From assembly GCA_031278075.1 (NCBI GenBank), contig JAITLE010000038.1:1-18175 (forward strand): DNA of 18,175 nucleotides, read 5' to 3'. Positions 7,831 through 15,419 of this stretch are shown in pieces (position 1 is the first letter of the stretch; the number at the start of each line of letters is the position of its first letter). Source of the DNA: Bifidobacteriaceae bacterium (GTDB taxonomy: Bacteria; Actinomycetota; Actinomycetes; Actinomycetales; WQXJ01). Both the position numbers and the translations under genes were made by a program. The notes under the pieces were generated by a model that made no database searches, was not told where the DNA came from, and worked only from the letters and a program-made list of their open reading frames with translations.

Positions 7831-9914
7831 CGTGCGGCCCCTTCTTCGCCTTGCATCTCCACCGCCGGCACGCCGGGGCGGCCGAGCTCGTCCAGCGCAC
7901 GGATCTCGCCCGTGCGTTGCGCTTGGCTCCTCAGCGCCGCCTGCGCCGCGCGTTCCGCCTCCCGGATCTGCCGCCTGCTCAGCCCAGCGGTCGAGGCTCC
8001 CCCGTTCACAGCCGCCATCACCGCCGCGATCGTCGCGGCGGCCTCGTCCGCAACCGACGTGTGGCTGTCCCGTAGGGCAGCGATCTTGTCGGCGGGGCTC
8101 GCCGGCGGCGGCGGGTCGCCGCTCGTCCACGGCGGCGTCCGCTCCGGCCCTCCCGGCGGCCGCTGCCCGATGCCGTCGCCCAAGTCCGCGGCGCCACCTC
8201 CCCGCGCTGTGGCCCAGCCGCCAGCCGCGGGCCTGGGGCCGCTCGACGCCGGAGCGAAAGCCCCAGGCAGTCGCTCCCCCGGCCCTATCGGCGTCTGAGC
8301 CGGTGGCGCCGCGCGCGGAATCAACTGCCCGATGCCGCGCTCTCGCCCGCTCGTGGGCGGCGCGACGGGCGCCGCCCGCGGGATCAGTTGCCCGATGCCA
8401 CGCTCGCCGCCTGTTCTGGGCGGCGGCGGCGTCGGACTTGCGACCGTCGGCTCGGCCGGCCCGGCCGGCCCGTCGCCACGGGACGGTTCGCCGCCACGGG
8501 ACGGTTCACCGCCACCGACCGGCCCACCGCCACCGACCGGCCCGTCGCCACGGGACGGTCCGCCGCCACGGGACGGTTCGCCGCCACGGGACGGTTCACC
8601 GCCACCGACCGGCCCGCCGCCACGGGACGGTTCGCCGCCACCGACCGGCCCGCCGCCACGGGACGGTTCGCCGCCACCGACCGGCTCGTCACCGAACGGG
8701 GAGAACCCGGTCCCGCTGAAGATCTCCCCAGTGTCGATCGGCGTGAGTTCGCCAGTGCTCTCCGCTGGGAAATGCAGTTGCGGCGCGGCGAGTCGCTCCC
8801 AGTTGCGGTTCGGGGTGGCGAACCCCAAGTCGATCCGGGCGGGTTCGGGTGGAGCCGGCGGCGGGGGAGGCGGCGCTGCGACGGGCTCTGGCTCGGCGCG
8901 GCGCCACAGCCGCCCAAGACCACGCCGCCCCGGACGCCGGCCAACCGGCCCGACAAACACTTCAGCGCGCAGCGGCGCGAGCGCCGCAGCCGCGGCGCCA
9001 TCCGGCGCCTCGGACGCCTCGGACGCCTCGGACGCTCTCGCCTCGGCGGGCGCCTCCGAACTCAGGCCAGCGGCGGGCTGACGCGCCTCGCCGCTCGCGC
9101 CCGGCTCGTCACCGCCAGCCGACGCTCCAACCGCGGCCGGGACCAGTGGCGCGCCGGGCGATTGCGGACGGGCCGCCAGCCCGCTCGCCGGGGCCTCAGC
9201 TGGCGGGGCGGCGCCCGCGGCGTCGCGGAGCACCGGTTCGGGCGCCGCCGCACGGTGTGCCGGCCGCGGTCTGCCCCCCTCCGCGGCGGGCGCACGCAGA
9301 ATCGACACCAGCCAGATCAGCCCGACGGCCATGGCCGCGCCGCCCACGACCAGTCCGGGCCAAAGCAGCGGCGTCGACACACTCTGAGGCCAGGTGAACG
9401 CGACCGTCAAGCCGTCCAAACTGGGCCGGTCGGCATCGTCCGCTTGATCCGCGTCGGAGAGCTTCGGCGCGACCACCAACGACCAACGGCCTTCGGGACG
9501 TTTGTCCCAAAGAAGCGTCCCGTTGCCTGAGAACTCGCGTGACACCACCCATAGATCCGAGTTGGCCGCGTCCGCGACGGGCTCCAAGGCGCCCGCTTCG
9601 GTGGCCTTGAACTCATGCTTGGACCGGAAGCCGGTGATCTTCTCCGCCGGCGAGTCGCCGACCCAACCGGCCACGTCGGTCTCGCGGCCCACGGCGACAA
9701 CCACCGGGATCGGAGAATCCACCGTGACCTCGACGGAATCCGCCTGGGCCTCCAACACACCCGGCTCCGTCACCACCACTTGCGTCCCGGCGGCCACTGT
9801 GAACTGGGCGGTCACGTGGTCGGCCGGGCGCCACACGGTGCCGTGGCAGACCGCCAACGTCACCAAAACCACGCCAGCGCCCAGCGTCCCGGCGGCTAGC
9901 CAACGTCTCAACAC
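7827..9914 (-). CDS. Two-TM membrane protein with exported domain and long repeat-rich cytoplasmic tail
   Basis: The product is 695 aa from GTG 9914, chosen because GAGGGA lies 9 nt upstream and a -10-like TATTGT at 9960-9955 overlaps the longer alternative start at 9956. TM1 spans about residues 5-25 and TM2 about 183-206, flanking a domain of about 155 residues predicted outside the cell. The remaining 490 residues are mostly disordered: Ala/Pro/Glu-rich, a basic patch (RRPGRRGLGRLWRR), a poly-Pro stretch, then 6-residue GEPSRG/GGPVGG repeats, two copies of ERGIGQLIPRAAP, and a helical C-terminus with SRRQIREAERAAQAALRSQ. I do not recognise the family. It is the first gene of the operon ending at 5914 and is divergent from the hendecad proteins. 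A role as a membrane scaffold is possible but unproven. Confidence 0.8.
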   Translation of the reverse strand: MLRRWLAAGTLGAGVVLVTLAVCHGTVWRPADHVTAQFTVAAGTQVVVTEPGVLEAQADSVEVTVDSPIPVVVAVGRETDVAGWVGDSPAEKITGFRSKHEFKATEAGALEPVADAANSDLWVVSREFSGNGTLLWDKRPEGRWSLVVAPKLSDADQADDADRPSLDGLTVAFTWPQSVSTPLLWPGLVVGGAAMAVGLIWLVSILRAPAAEGGRPRPAHRAAAPEPVLRDAAGAAPPAEAPASGLAARPQSPGAPLVPAAVGASAGGDEPGASGEARQPAAGLSSEAPAEARASEASEASEAPDGAAAAALAPLRAEVFVGPVGRRPGRRGLGRLWRRAEPEPVAAPPPPPPAPPEPARIDLGFATPNRNWERLAAPQLHFPAESTGELTPIDTGEIFSGTGFSPFGDEPVGGGEPSRGGGPVGGGEPSRGGGPVGGGEPSRGGEPSRGGGPSRGDGPVGGGGPVGGGEPSRGGEPSRGDGPAGPAEPTVASPTPPPPRTGGERGIGQLIPRAAPVAPPTSGRERGIGQLIPRAAPPAQTPIGPGERLPGAFAPASSGPRPAAGGWATARGGGAADLGDGIGQRPPGGPERTPPWTSGDPPPPASPADKIAALRDSHTSVADEAAATIAAVMAAVNGGASTAGLSRRQIREAERAAQAALRSQAQRTGEIRALDELGRPGVPAVEMQGEEGAAR
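8304..8405 (-). repeat. Two direct repeats encoding ERGIGQLIPRAAP
   Basis: Positions 8304-8342 and 8367-8405 encode the same 13 residues (minus strand) 21 codons apart, with synonymous differences between copies. A shorter GIGQ recurs further along in DGIGQRPPG. Conserved protein with diverged codons points to a selected short linear motif rather than a recent DNA duplication. Confidence 0.75.
8476..8691. repeat. Tandem 18-bp minisatellite, 12 units, in the membrane protein gene
   Basis: Twelve head-to-tail 18-bp units of two kinds follow one another without gaps. Type A is like CCACGGGACGGTTCGCCG and type B like CCACCGACCGGCCCGCCG, in the order A A B B A A A B A B A B on the plus strand. 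Read on the minus strand they encode GEPSRG-like and GGPVGG-like hexapeptides. Every unit is a multiple of three, so copy-number change would keep the reading frame. Confidence 0.9.
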
Positions 9915-9954
9915 TCGTAGATTCCCTCGCTCGCAGACACCAATCCAGCTCCCC

Positions 9955-9985
9955 ACAATAACGGCTAGCGCGGCGCTGGACCCAA
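9955..9985 (-). promoter_or_regulatory. Candidate promoter of the minus-strand three-gene operon
   Basis: On the minus strand TTGGGT (9985-9980) and TATTGT (9960-9955) are separated by 19 nt, a loose match to -35/-10 boxes. Transcription would start near 9948, leaving a leader of about 34 nt that carries the GAGGGA ribosome binding site for the start at 9914. The spacing is slightly long. Confidence 0.35.
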
Positions 9986-10036
9986 CGGGCCAGGTCCAGG
10001 TCGGGCGCCAGATCGCGCCTCGTGGCCTGACAACTG

Positions 10037-10066
10037 TTTCCAGGGCGCCCTCCTACCCACTAGGCT
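10037..10066 (+). promoter_or_regulatory. Candidate promoter of the hendecad coiled-coil genes
   Basis: TAGGCT at 10061-10066 fits an actinobacterial -10 box. TTTCCA at 10037-10042, 18 nt upstream, is a weak -35. The transcript would have a leader of about 55 nt with GGAGG at 10116-10120, 6 nt before GTG 10127. Confidence 0.35.
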
Positions 10067-10126
10067 TGCCTCGCTGCGTGTTTTCCGACTGGCGCTCCCC
10101 GGGCGCCGTATCCATGGAGGTTTTCA

Positions 10127-12073
10127 GTGTCTGACTATGGGTTCCCTAGCGCCGTGCGAGGGTATGACCGTCAGGCGGTTGACCGGCAAATCGAGACTCT
10201 CGAGCAGAATTTGGACCAGGCCCAGCGCCAGGTCGAAGAACTCGATTCAAAAGTCACGGCGCTCGGCGCCGAGCTTAAAGAGGCCCACCGCCAACTAAGA
10301 GAAGCCGAACGCCCCAGCTACTCTGGGCTGGGCGCCCGCATCGAGCAATTGATGCGGTCGGCCGAAGAACAGTCGATGGACGTCCTCAACCAGGCCCGTT
10401 CGCAATCGTCCGCGCTGCTGGCGCGGACCAAGCTCGAGACGGACCAGTTGAAGGCTCAAGCCGAGAACGAGGTGGCCGAGATGCTCGCCACCGCTCGGCG
10501 AGAGGCCGAGGAGGTCCAGGCGGCCGCTCAAGCCGAGGCCGAGGCCGAGCTGACCAACGCGTCACGCCGGGCCGAGGAGATGGTCGGCTCGGCCGAACGC
10601 GAAGCCGCGCGCGTGATGGGCGGCATCGCCTCCGAGGAGGCCGAGAGGAGGGCCGCTCTCGAACGCGAGATCGCCGCTCTGACCGCCTCTGTCGAACGCG
10701 AGACGACCGAGCTGCGCGTCAACGCCGAGCGGGAGGCGGCGGAGCTGCGTTCCGCGGTCGCCGTCGAGGTCGCGTCTCAGCGCGAGGACGCTGAGCGCTA
10801 CGCCACCCAGCTGCGCTCCGCCGCGGACCAGGAGACGGCCGCGCTCAGGCTCGCCACCGACCAGGAGACCTCCCAGCTACGGGCCGATTCCGAGGACTAC
10901 GCCGCGCAGACCCGCGCCGCCGCCGGGCGGGAGGCGCAGGAGTTGCGGTCGAACGCCGAGAACGAGGCCTCCGAGCGCCGGTCGGCGGCGGACCAGTATT
11001 CGCAGCAGGTCCGTTCCAACGCCGACCAGTACGCCCAGCAGCTACGGTCCGACGCCGAGCAGTACGCCCTGCAGATCCGTTCTGAAGCCGAGCATTACGC
11101 CCAGCAGACCCGGGCAGACGCGGACCAGTTCGAGCACTCCACCCGGTCCGCGGCCGAGCTCGCTGCGCACGAGTTGCGCAACTCCGCTGAGCGTGAGGCG
11201 ACCGACCTGCTCTCCTCGACGAACCGCGAGGCGATCGAGCTGAAGGAGTCCTCCGACCGTTACGCCACCCAGACCCGCGCCGAGGCCGAGCGGGCCGCCT
11301 CCGAGATCTACGAGGAGGCGCGCTCCCGCGCCGAAGAGCTGACCACGCGTTCCGAGCGCGAGGCGTCCACACTGCTGGCCGAGGCCAAGAAGCAGGCCGC
11401 CGCGTTGACCGAGCGCGCCGAAGAGTGGAAGGCGGAGTCGGAGATCGAGATCGCCCAGCGGATCGAGGCCGCGGAGGCAGCCAACGCCGAGCGTTTCGAG
11501 TCGTCCAAGGCCAAGGCGGATCGGCTGATCGCAGAGGCGAACGCCCGCGCCGAGGAGGCCGAGGAGCGCGTCGCCCAAGCGTTGGCTCGCGCCGAGAAGT
11601 TGCGGCACGATGCCGACCAGCAGGCTTCCGACCTGCTCGCGAACGCGCGGCGCAACGCCGACAGGGTGTTGCAGGACGCGCGTAGCTTCGCCGAGCGGCA
11701 CTTGTCCGAGGCGGTCGAAGAGGCCGAGCGGGAGCGCATCTCCGTGCAGCGTCAGGTCGACGACCTGAACCGTCAACGCGAGTCCATCACCGGTTATCTG
11801 GAAGAGCTGCGCGGCCTGTTGGGCGCGACGCCCATGCCGATCATCGACGGTGTGCTGGACTCAGCTGAACCAGCCCCCGCCATCGGCGCCGGGCCTTCGT
11901 TCGACAGCGCCCAAGCGTTGGACGCGCGTTCCTATGACCCGCGTCCGTGGGAGGCCGGCGCTTATGAGCCAGCCCCCTCCCCCTTCGGGGAGCCGCCCGC
12001 TGTCGCCGAGCAAGCGGAATTGTTCGCCCAGATCGAGTTCGAAGAGTCTGGCGACCAGGACCAGACCGCCTGA
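10127..12073 (+). CDS. DivIVA-like/Scy-like hendecad coiled-coil protein
   Basis: The product is 648 aa from GTG 10127, with GGAGG 6 nt upstream. Residues 1-25 (F6, R11-G-Y-D14, V18-D19) resemble the DivIVA membrane-curvature domain (F...RGYD..VD). A short heptad-type helix (about 20-60) follows. From about residue 65 to 438 the chain divides into 34 consecutive 11-residue units with consensus R..A...A..L, for example RSDAEQYALQI and RSEAEHYAQQT. Coiled coil continues, shifted by one residue, to about 565, ending in QRESITGYLEELRGLL. An acidic disordered tail (about 570-648) closes it. Streptomyces Scy, a polarity scaffold, also has hendecad-based repeats, so a cytoplasmic filament or scaffold role is likely. 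Direct homology to Scy rather than shared repeat type is uncertain. Confidence 0.85.
   Translation: MSDYGFPSAVRGYDRQAVDRQIETLEQNLDQAQRQVEELDSKVTALGAELKEAHRQLREAERPSYSGLGARIEQLMRSAEEQSMDVLNQARSQSSALLARTKLETDQLKAQAENEVAEMLATARREAEEVQAAAQAEAEAELTNASRRAEEMVGSAEREAARVMGGIASEEAERRAALEREIAALTASVERETTELRVNAEREAAELRSAVAVEVASQREDAERYATQLRSAADQETAALRLATDQETSQLRADSEDYAAQTRAAAGREAQELRSNAENEASERRSAADQYSQQVRSNADQYAQQLRSDAEQYALQIRSEAEHYAQQTRADADQFEHSTRSAAELAAHELRNSAEREATDLLSSTNREAIELKESSDRYATQTRAEAERAASEIYEEARSRAEELTTRSEREASTLLAEAKKQAAALTERAEEWKAESEIEIAQRIEAAEAANAERFESSKAKADRLIAEANARAEEAEERVAQALARAEKLRHDADQQASDLLANARRNADRVLQDARSFAERHLSEAVEEAERERISVQRQVDDLNRQRESITGYLEELRGLLGATPMPIIDGVLDSAEPAPAIGAGPSFDSAQALDARSYDPRPWEAGAYEPAPSPFGEPPAVAEQAELFAQIEFEESGDQDQTA
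10319..11440 (+). repeat. 34 tandem hendecads (33-bp periodicity) in the DivIVA-like gene
   Basis: I partitioned residues 65-438 into 11-residue units without a gap or insertion. Arg or a hydrophobic residue is favoured at position 1, Ala at 4 and 8, and Leu/Ile/Val/Thr at 11. Units from about 9 to 12 are the most alike (RSxAxQYxxQx). Confidence 0.85.
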
Positions 12074-12082
12074 GTCTTGCTG

Positions 12083-13756
12083 ATGGCCGGCGAGGATCCG
12101 CGCGCTGCCAGCTTGGCGGCCGCGCTCGCGCAAGAGCGCGAACGCGCGGCCGCCTTGCTGCGCCGCGGCGAGGCGTTGGCGGCCGAGTTGGACCAGGTCA
12201 GGGCCCAACTCGCGGACCAGTCTTGGCGCCAGCCCGGCCGGCGCCAGGGCCAGGTCGAGGAGTTCGCGGGCGTGCTCCAATCCGAGGTGGAGACCCGGCT
12301 AGCCCAGGTCAAGGCCAGAGCCGAGGAGATCGCGCAAGCCGCCGACGAGGGAGCGCGGCGCGACAGGGACACCGCCGCCCGCTCCCACGAGACGCTGCTG
12401 GGCTTCGCCCGCGCCGAGATCGCCCAACTACGCGAAACCACCGAGAGGGACGCGGAGCAGACACGCAAACTCGGTGTGCGCCGCGCCCGCGACATCATCG
12501 CCGAGGCGCAAAAGCGGTCCGGCGAACTGCGCGACTCCGCCAACAAGGCCGCCTTGGAGCGGCGCCAACTCGTGGTCCGTGAGTCGACCGCCCTGCTCGA
12601 GTCCGCCGAACGCGAGATGGAGACGATGCGGGCTGTGGCCGGGCGGGAGGCGTCACAGCTCCTCCAGTTGGCCAGGCAAGAGACGGACCAGTCACGCAGC
12701 GCGTCCAAGGGTCACGCTCAACGCGTGGTCGCCGACGCCGCGGCTGACTCCGCCGCCCGGCAAGGCCGGGTGCAAGCTGAGATGGATGAGTTGAAGGCGA
12801 CCGCGCGAGTCGAGACGGACCAGATCCGGGCCGCGGCCGATCAGGACGCGGACGAGGTGCTCGCGGAGACCCGCGCTCTGGTCGACCGGCTGTTCACCGA
12901 TGCGGAACGCTACGCCATGGCGGCACGCGGGCGCGCCGCCGAGGAGGCCGGCCAAGCCAGGGCTAAAGCCCAGGCGGATTCCCGCGTGCTGCGCGCTGAG
13001 GCCGAAGCCTATTCGCGCTCCATCCGTGAGGACGCGGACGCCGAGGCGTCCGCCCGCCGCACCGCCGCCATGGCTCAAGCCTCCACAATCCGCGACGAGG
13101 CGGAGCGCGACGCGTCCACGTTGACGACCCACGCCCGCATCGAGGCGAGCCAGATCCGCACGGAGGCGCACCAGGAGTCCACCGCCGTCAAAGTCGAGGC
13201 CGACGAATATGCCAAGAACACCCAGGACGCGGCCCGCCAGGAGGCGGATGCGTTGACCCGGGACGCCCGGGAGGCCACTCAGGCCGTCCTGGCCGAGGCG
13301 CGCCTTGAAGCCGACCGTGTGTTGGCCCACGCCAGGGCCGCCATGGAGCGAACAGAACGGGCCATCGCCAACCGCACACAAACCAACCTGGCCCGCGTCA
13401 ACGAGGATCGCGAACGCTCCGTCAAGGAAGCGGAGCGGCTCTTGGCCGGCCCCACCGAGCAGCGCGCCGCCGCGACTCAGCGCCTCCTTGAGGCGCAGGA
13501 GCAGGCCAGCCAGATCATGGCCCACGCCGACGAGTACGTCGAGGTCCTGACCGAAGGCGCCAAGGAGGAGGCCGACGCGATCCTGGCCGCCGCCAACGCG
13601 GAGGCGCGCCAAACCATGGACCAGGCCATCTCCAAGGCCCAGGAGCACCGTCGGGTCATGCAGTTGACGATCGACAAGTTGCAAGTCCAGCGCCAGGCGC
13701 TCGACAACTACTTGGCCCGCCTGCGGCGGCTCGTCACCCGTAACCTGGGCGCCTGA
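12083..13756 (+). CDS. Second hendecad coiled-coil protein, paralogue of the upstream gene
   Basis: The product is 557 aa from ATG 12083, 9 nt after the upstream stop; TTG 12077 is an alternative. No Shine-Dalgarno is seen, so translation is probably coupled to the preceding gene. Residues 8-45 form an Ala/Leu/Arg helix. Residues 62-435 split into 34 uninterrupted 11-residue units, for example RDEAERDASTL and TTHARIEASQI. Coiled coil then continues to a terminal VQRQALDNYLARLRRLV like the end of the first coiled-coil domain upstream. It lacks both the DivIVA-type RGYD start and the acidic tail, so it may co-assemble with its neighbour rather than bind membrane itself. It is cytoplasmic, with no signal peptide or TM segment. 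The family name is uncertain; a structural, FilP/Scy-type role is inference. Confidence 0.82.
   Translation: MAGEDPRAASLAAALAQERERAAALLRRGEALAAELDQVRAQLADQSWRQPGRRQGQVEEFAGVLQSEVETRLAQVKARAEEIAQAADEGARRDRDTAARSHETLLGFARAEIAQLRETTERDAEQTRKLGVRRARDIIAEAQKRSGELRDSANKAALERRQLVVRESTALLESAEREMETMRAVAGREASQLLQLARQETDQSRSASKGHAQRVVADAAADSAARQGRVQAEMDELKATARVETDQIRAAADQDADEVLAETRALVDRLFTDAERYAMAARGRAAEEAGQARAKAQADSRVLRAEAEAYSRSIREDADAEASARRTAAMAQASTIRDEAERDASTLTTHARIEASQIRTEAHQESTAVKVEADEYAKNTQDAARQEADALTRDAREATQAVLAEARLEADRVLAHARAAMERTERAIANRTQTNLARVNEDRERSVKEAERLLAGPTEQRAAATQRLLEAQEQASQIMAHADEYVEVLTEGAKEEADAILAAANAEARQTMDQAISKAQEHRRVMQLTIDKLQVQRQALDNYLARLRRLVTRNLGA
12266..13387 (+). repeat. 34 tandem hendecads in the second coiled-coil gene
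   Basis: Residues 62-435 divide into 34 consecutive 11-residue units with the same preferences as in the upstream gene (Arg or hydrophobic at 1, Ala at 4, hydrophobic at 11). Sequence identity between units is lower than in the first gene. Confidence 0.8.
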
Positions 13757-13795
13757 CCAGCTCCCGCGGCGCCCCGTGCGAAGCCCCCGCGCCCC

Positions 13796-14602
13796 TTAGC
13801 CGATCGCGCTCCGGTAGAACCCGCGCAGCGTGCGCGCCAGCGCGTTCGGCGCCTCTAACGGGCTGAGATGCCCCACTCCGGCGAACAGCGCGAACACCGC
13901 GTCCCACCCGAGCGCGTCCATCATCTCCTCAGCCTCCGCGACCGAGGTGAACGGGTCCGCCTCGCCCGCGACCACCAGCGCCTCCGTCCCGAAGGTCCGC
14001 AACGCCGCCAGAGAGTCGGCGCGTCCCGCCATGGCCTGCGCGGCCCAGGCCACACCGGCGGGCGTCGCCTCGAGGATCCACCGTTCCAGCTGCGGCGCCA
14101 GTCCCGGGTCGGCCGCGGCCGACTCCGCGGAGATCAGCTTGGACGCCATCGGGCGCAGCGAGGCCACCGAACCGGTGCGGAGCACCTCGCGCGCGGTGGC
14201 GAGCCGGCCCGCGCGCACCTCAGGCGTGTCCACTGTCGCTTTGGTGTGCATCAAGGCCACCCCCGCGAACAGCTCAGGGACTTGGCGCAACAGGCTCATG
14301 GCGACATATCCGCCCATCGAGACGCCTGCGATGACCGCCCGCGTGACGCCGAGTTCGCCCAGGCTGGCCGCCACCGCGCGAGCCGCCGAGTCGATCCCGA
14401 CCGGTTCGACAGTCGGGCTGAGACCCGCCCCTGGCAGGTCGATCTCCAAGATCGGGAGGTCCGGCAGCTCGGCCTCCACCCGTACCCACATCGCTGAGGA
14501 GAGCGGGAAGGCGTGAAGCAGCACCAGCGGCGTGGTGCTTGCGGGCACGAGCGGCGCGGAGCCCTTCAAGCTCCCGGCGCCGCGCACGGCCAAGACGGTC
14601 AT
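13796..14602 (-). CDS. Alpha/beta-fold hydrolase
   Basis: The product is 268 aa with a complete alpha/beta hydrolase triad. Ser95 is the nucleophile (GVSMGG), Asp216 the acid (AGEADPFT) and His245 the base (GVGHLSP); LLHAFP near residue 29 forms the oxyanion-hole HxxP-type loop. The layout resembles 3-oxoadipate enol-lactonase-like esterases, but the substrate cannot be read from sequence and no catabolic genes are nearby. ATG 14602 has AAAAGGAG 6 nt upstream. It lies 12 nt after the stop of the other hydrolase, whose end overlaps this ribosome binding site, so the two are cotranscribed. Its 3' end faces the hendecad operon across 39 nt with no clear terminator. Confidence 0.9.
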   Translation of the reverse strand: MTVLAVRGAGSLKGSAPLVPASTTPLVLLHAFPLSSAMWVRVEAELPDLPILEIDLPGAGLSPTVEPVGIDSAARAVAASLGELGVTRAVIAGVSMGGYVAMSLLRQVPELFAGVALMHTKATVDTPEVRAGRLATAREVLRTGSVASLRPMASKLISAESAAADPGLAPQLERWILEATPAGVAWAAQAMAGRADSLAALRTFGTEALVVAGEADPFTSVAEAEEMMDALGWDAVFALFAGVGHLSPLEAPNALARTLRGFYRSAIG

Positions 14603-14614
14603 AGCGGTCTCCTT

Positions 14615-15406
14615 TTAGTCTCGCGTTCGTTGGTTGTCTCCGTGGCGCCAGCTTGGGCCGTTCCAGCGTGTCGGGAGCGGCGCCAGCCCGGGCCGCACCA
14701 CTTGGACGATCCCGTCCAGCGCGTCCCGCACCGACCTCTCCCCGATCCACAGGTGGACGGCATCGTCCCCCACGACGACGCGGGCGCCAGGCACAAGCGC
14801 GAGCCGGGCGCGCGCTTCGGCCGGTCGCAGGAACTGGTCCCGTTCCGGGACCAACGCCACCACGGGTTTGCGGGCGGCCGCCCACTGGATGAGGTGCTCG
14901 GAGCGGGTGCGGCGCAACGGCGGCGAGATCGCGATCACGCCGCGCACGTCCAACCGCGCCCCGTGCGTCAAGGCCACCTCGGACCCGAACGACCACCCGA
15001 CCAGCCACGGCGTGGCGAGACCCTGGCTGGCCGACCACTGGACCACCGCCTGGAGGTCGAGCCCCTCCGCGCCGCCGCCGTCGAACGTGCCCTGCGAACA
15101 GCCCAGCTGGGAACACGTCCCACGTGTGTTGAAACGGATCACCGCGAGCCCAGCCAACGCGGGCAGGCGCCAGGCCGCTTTGCGCAGGAGGTGCGAGTCC
15201 ATGGAACCGCCCTGGGTCGGCAGCGGGTGGATCATGACGAGGGTCGCGCTTGGGGCGGCGCTGGGTGGCTGCGCCAGCTCGCCGACCAGTTCGAGGCCGT
15301 CGGCGGTGCGAGCCGTGAAGGGGCGGCGGTCGGCGGGCAGGATGGTGCTGGCGCCGATCTCGACACCGCCTTCGGCCGCCGTCAGGGCGTCAGTCCCGCA
15401 AGCCAC
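14615..15406 (-). CDS. Alpha/beta hydrolase (dienelactone hydrolase/aminopeptidase-like)
   Basis: The product is 263 aa. It has the IHPLPTQGGSMDSHLL loop after strand 3, RFNTRGTCSQ after strand 4, nucleophile Ser139 in GWSFGS, probable acid Asp190 (PERDQF) and base His218 (DDAVHLW). This pattern is typical of the COG2945-like cytosolic hydrolases; the substrate is unknown. GTG 15406 is preceded by TAGGCT at 15419-15414 (7-nt gap), suggesting leaderless transcription, although GGAAGG is squeezed in between. The C-terminus is unusually polar (WRHGDNQRTRD). It forms a two-gene unit with the downstream hydrolase and is separated from the glycosyltransferase by the dispersed repeat. Confidence 0.87.
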   Translation of the reverse strand: MACGTDALTAAEGGVEIGASTILPADRRPFTARTADGLELVGELAQPPSAAPSATLVMIHPLPTQGGSMDSHLLRKAAWRLPALAGLAVIRFNTRGTCSQLGCSQGTFDGGGAEGLDLQAVVQWSASQGLATPWLVGWSFGSEVALTHGARLDVRGVIAISPPLRRTRSEHLIQWAAARKPVVALVPERDQFLRPAEARARLALVPGARVVVGDDAVHLWIGERSVRDALDGIVQVVRPGLAPLPTRWNGPSWRHGDNQRTRD

Positions 15407-15413
15407 GCCTTCC

Positions 15414-15419
15414 AGCCTA
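15414..15419 (-). promoter_or_regulatory. Probable -10 box for the hydrolase gene at the edge of the repeat element
   Basis: On the minus strand TAGGCT lies 7 nt before GTG 15406, consistent with a leaderless start. Two of its bases fall in the terminal inverted repeat of the element at 15418-15582, so the element may supply or modify the promoter. No clear -35 is seen. Confidence 0.4.

Noticed and set aside
7831..8130. Long N-terminal extension of the 339-aa lipoprotein
   Set aside because: The extra 100 residues are arginine/glycine shadow sequence of the overlapping membrane-protein gene; the signal peptide and SD sequence fix the start at 7830.
8476..8691. CRISPR-like array
   Set aside because: The units are contiguous 18-bp coding repeats with no unique spacers.
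9006..9050. Short GGACGCCTC-type 9-bp repeat encoding Ser-Glu-Ala
   Set aside because: Only about three to four units in a low-complexity Ala/Glu linker; nothing beyond local slippage is suggested.
8332..9530. Plus-strand open frames over the Pro/Gly repeat region
   Set aside because: The 18-bp repeats keep several frames open. The minus-strand frame has TM segments, a promoter, an SD sequence and coupling to the next gene, so it is the real one.
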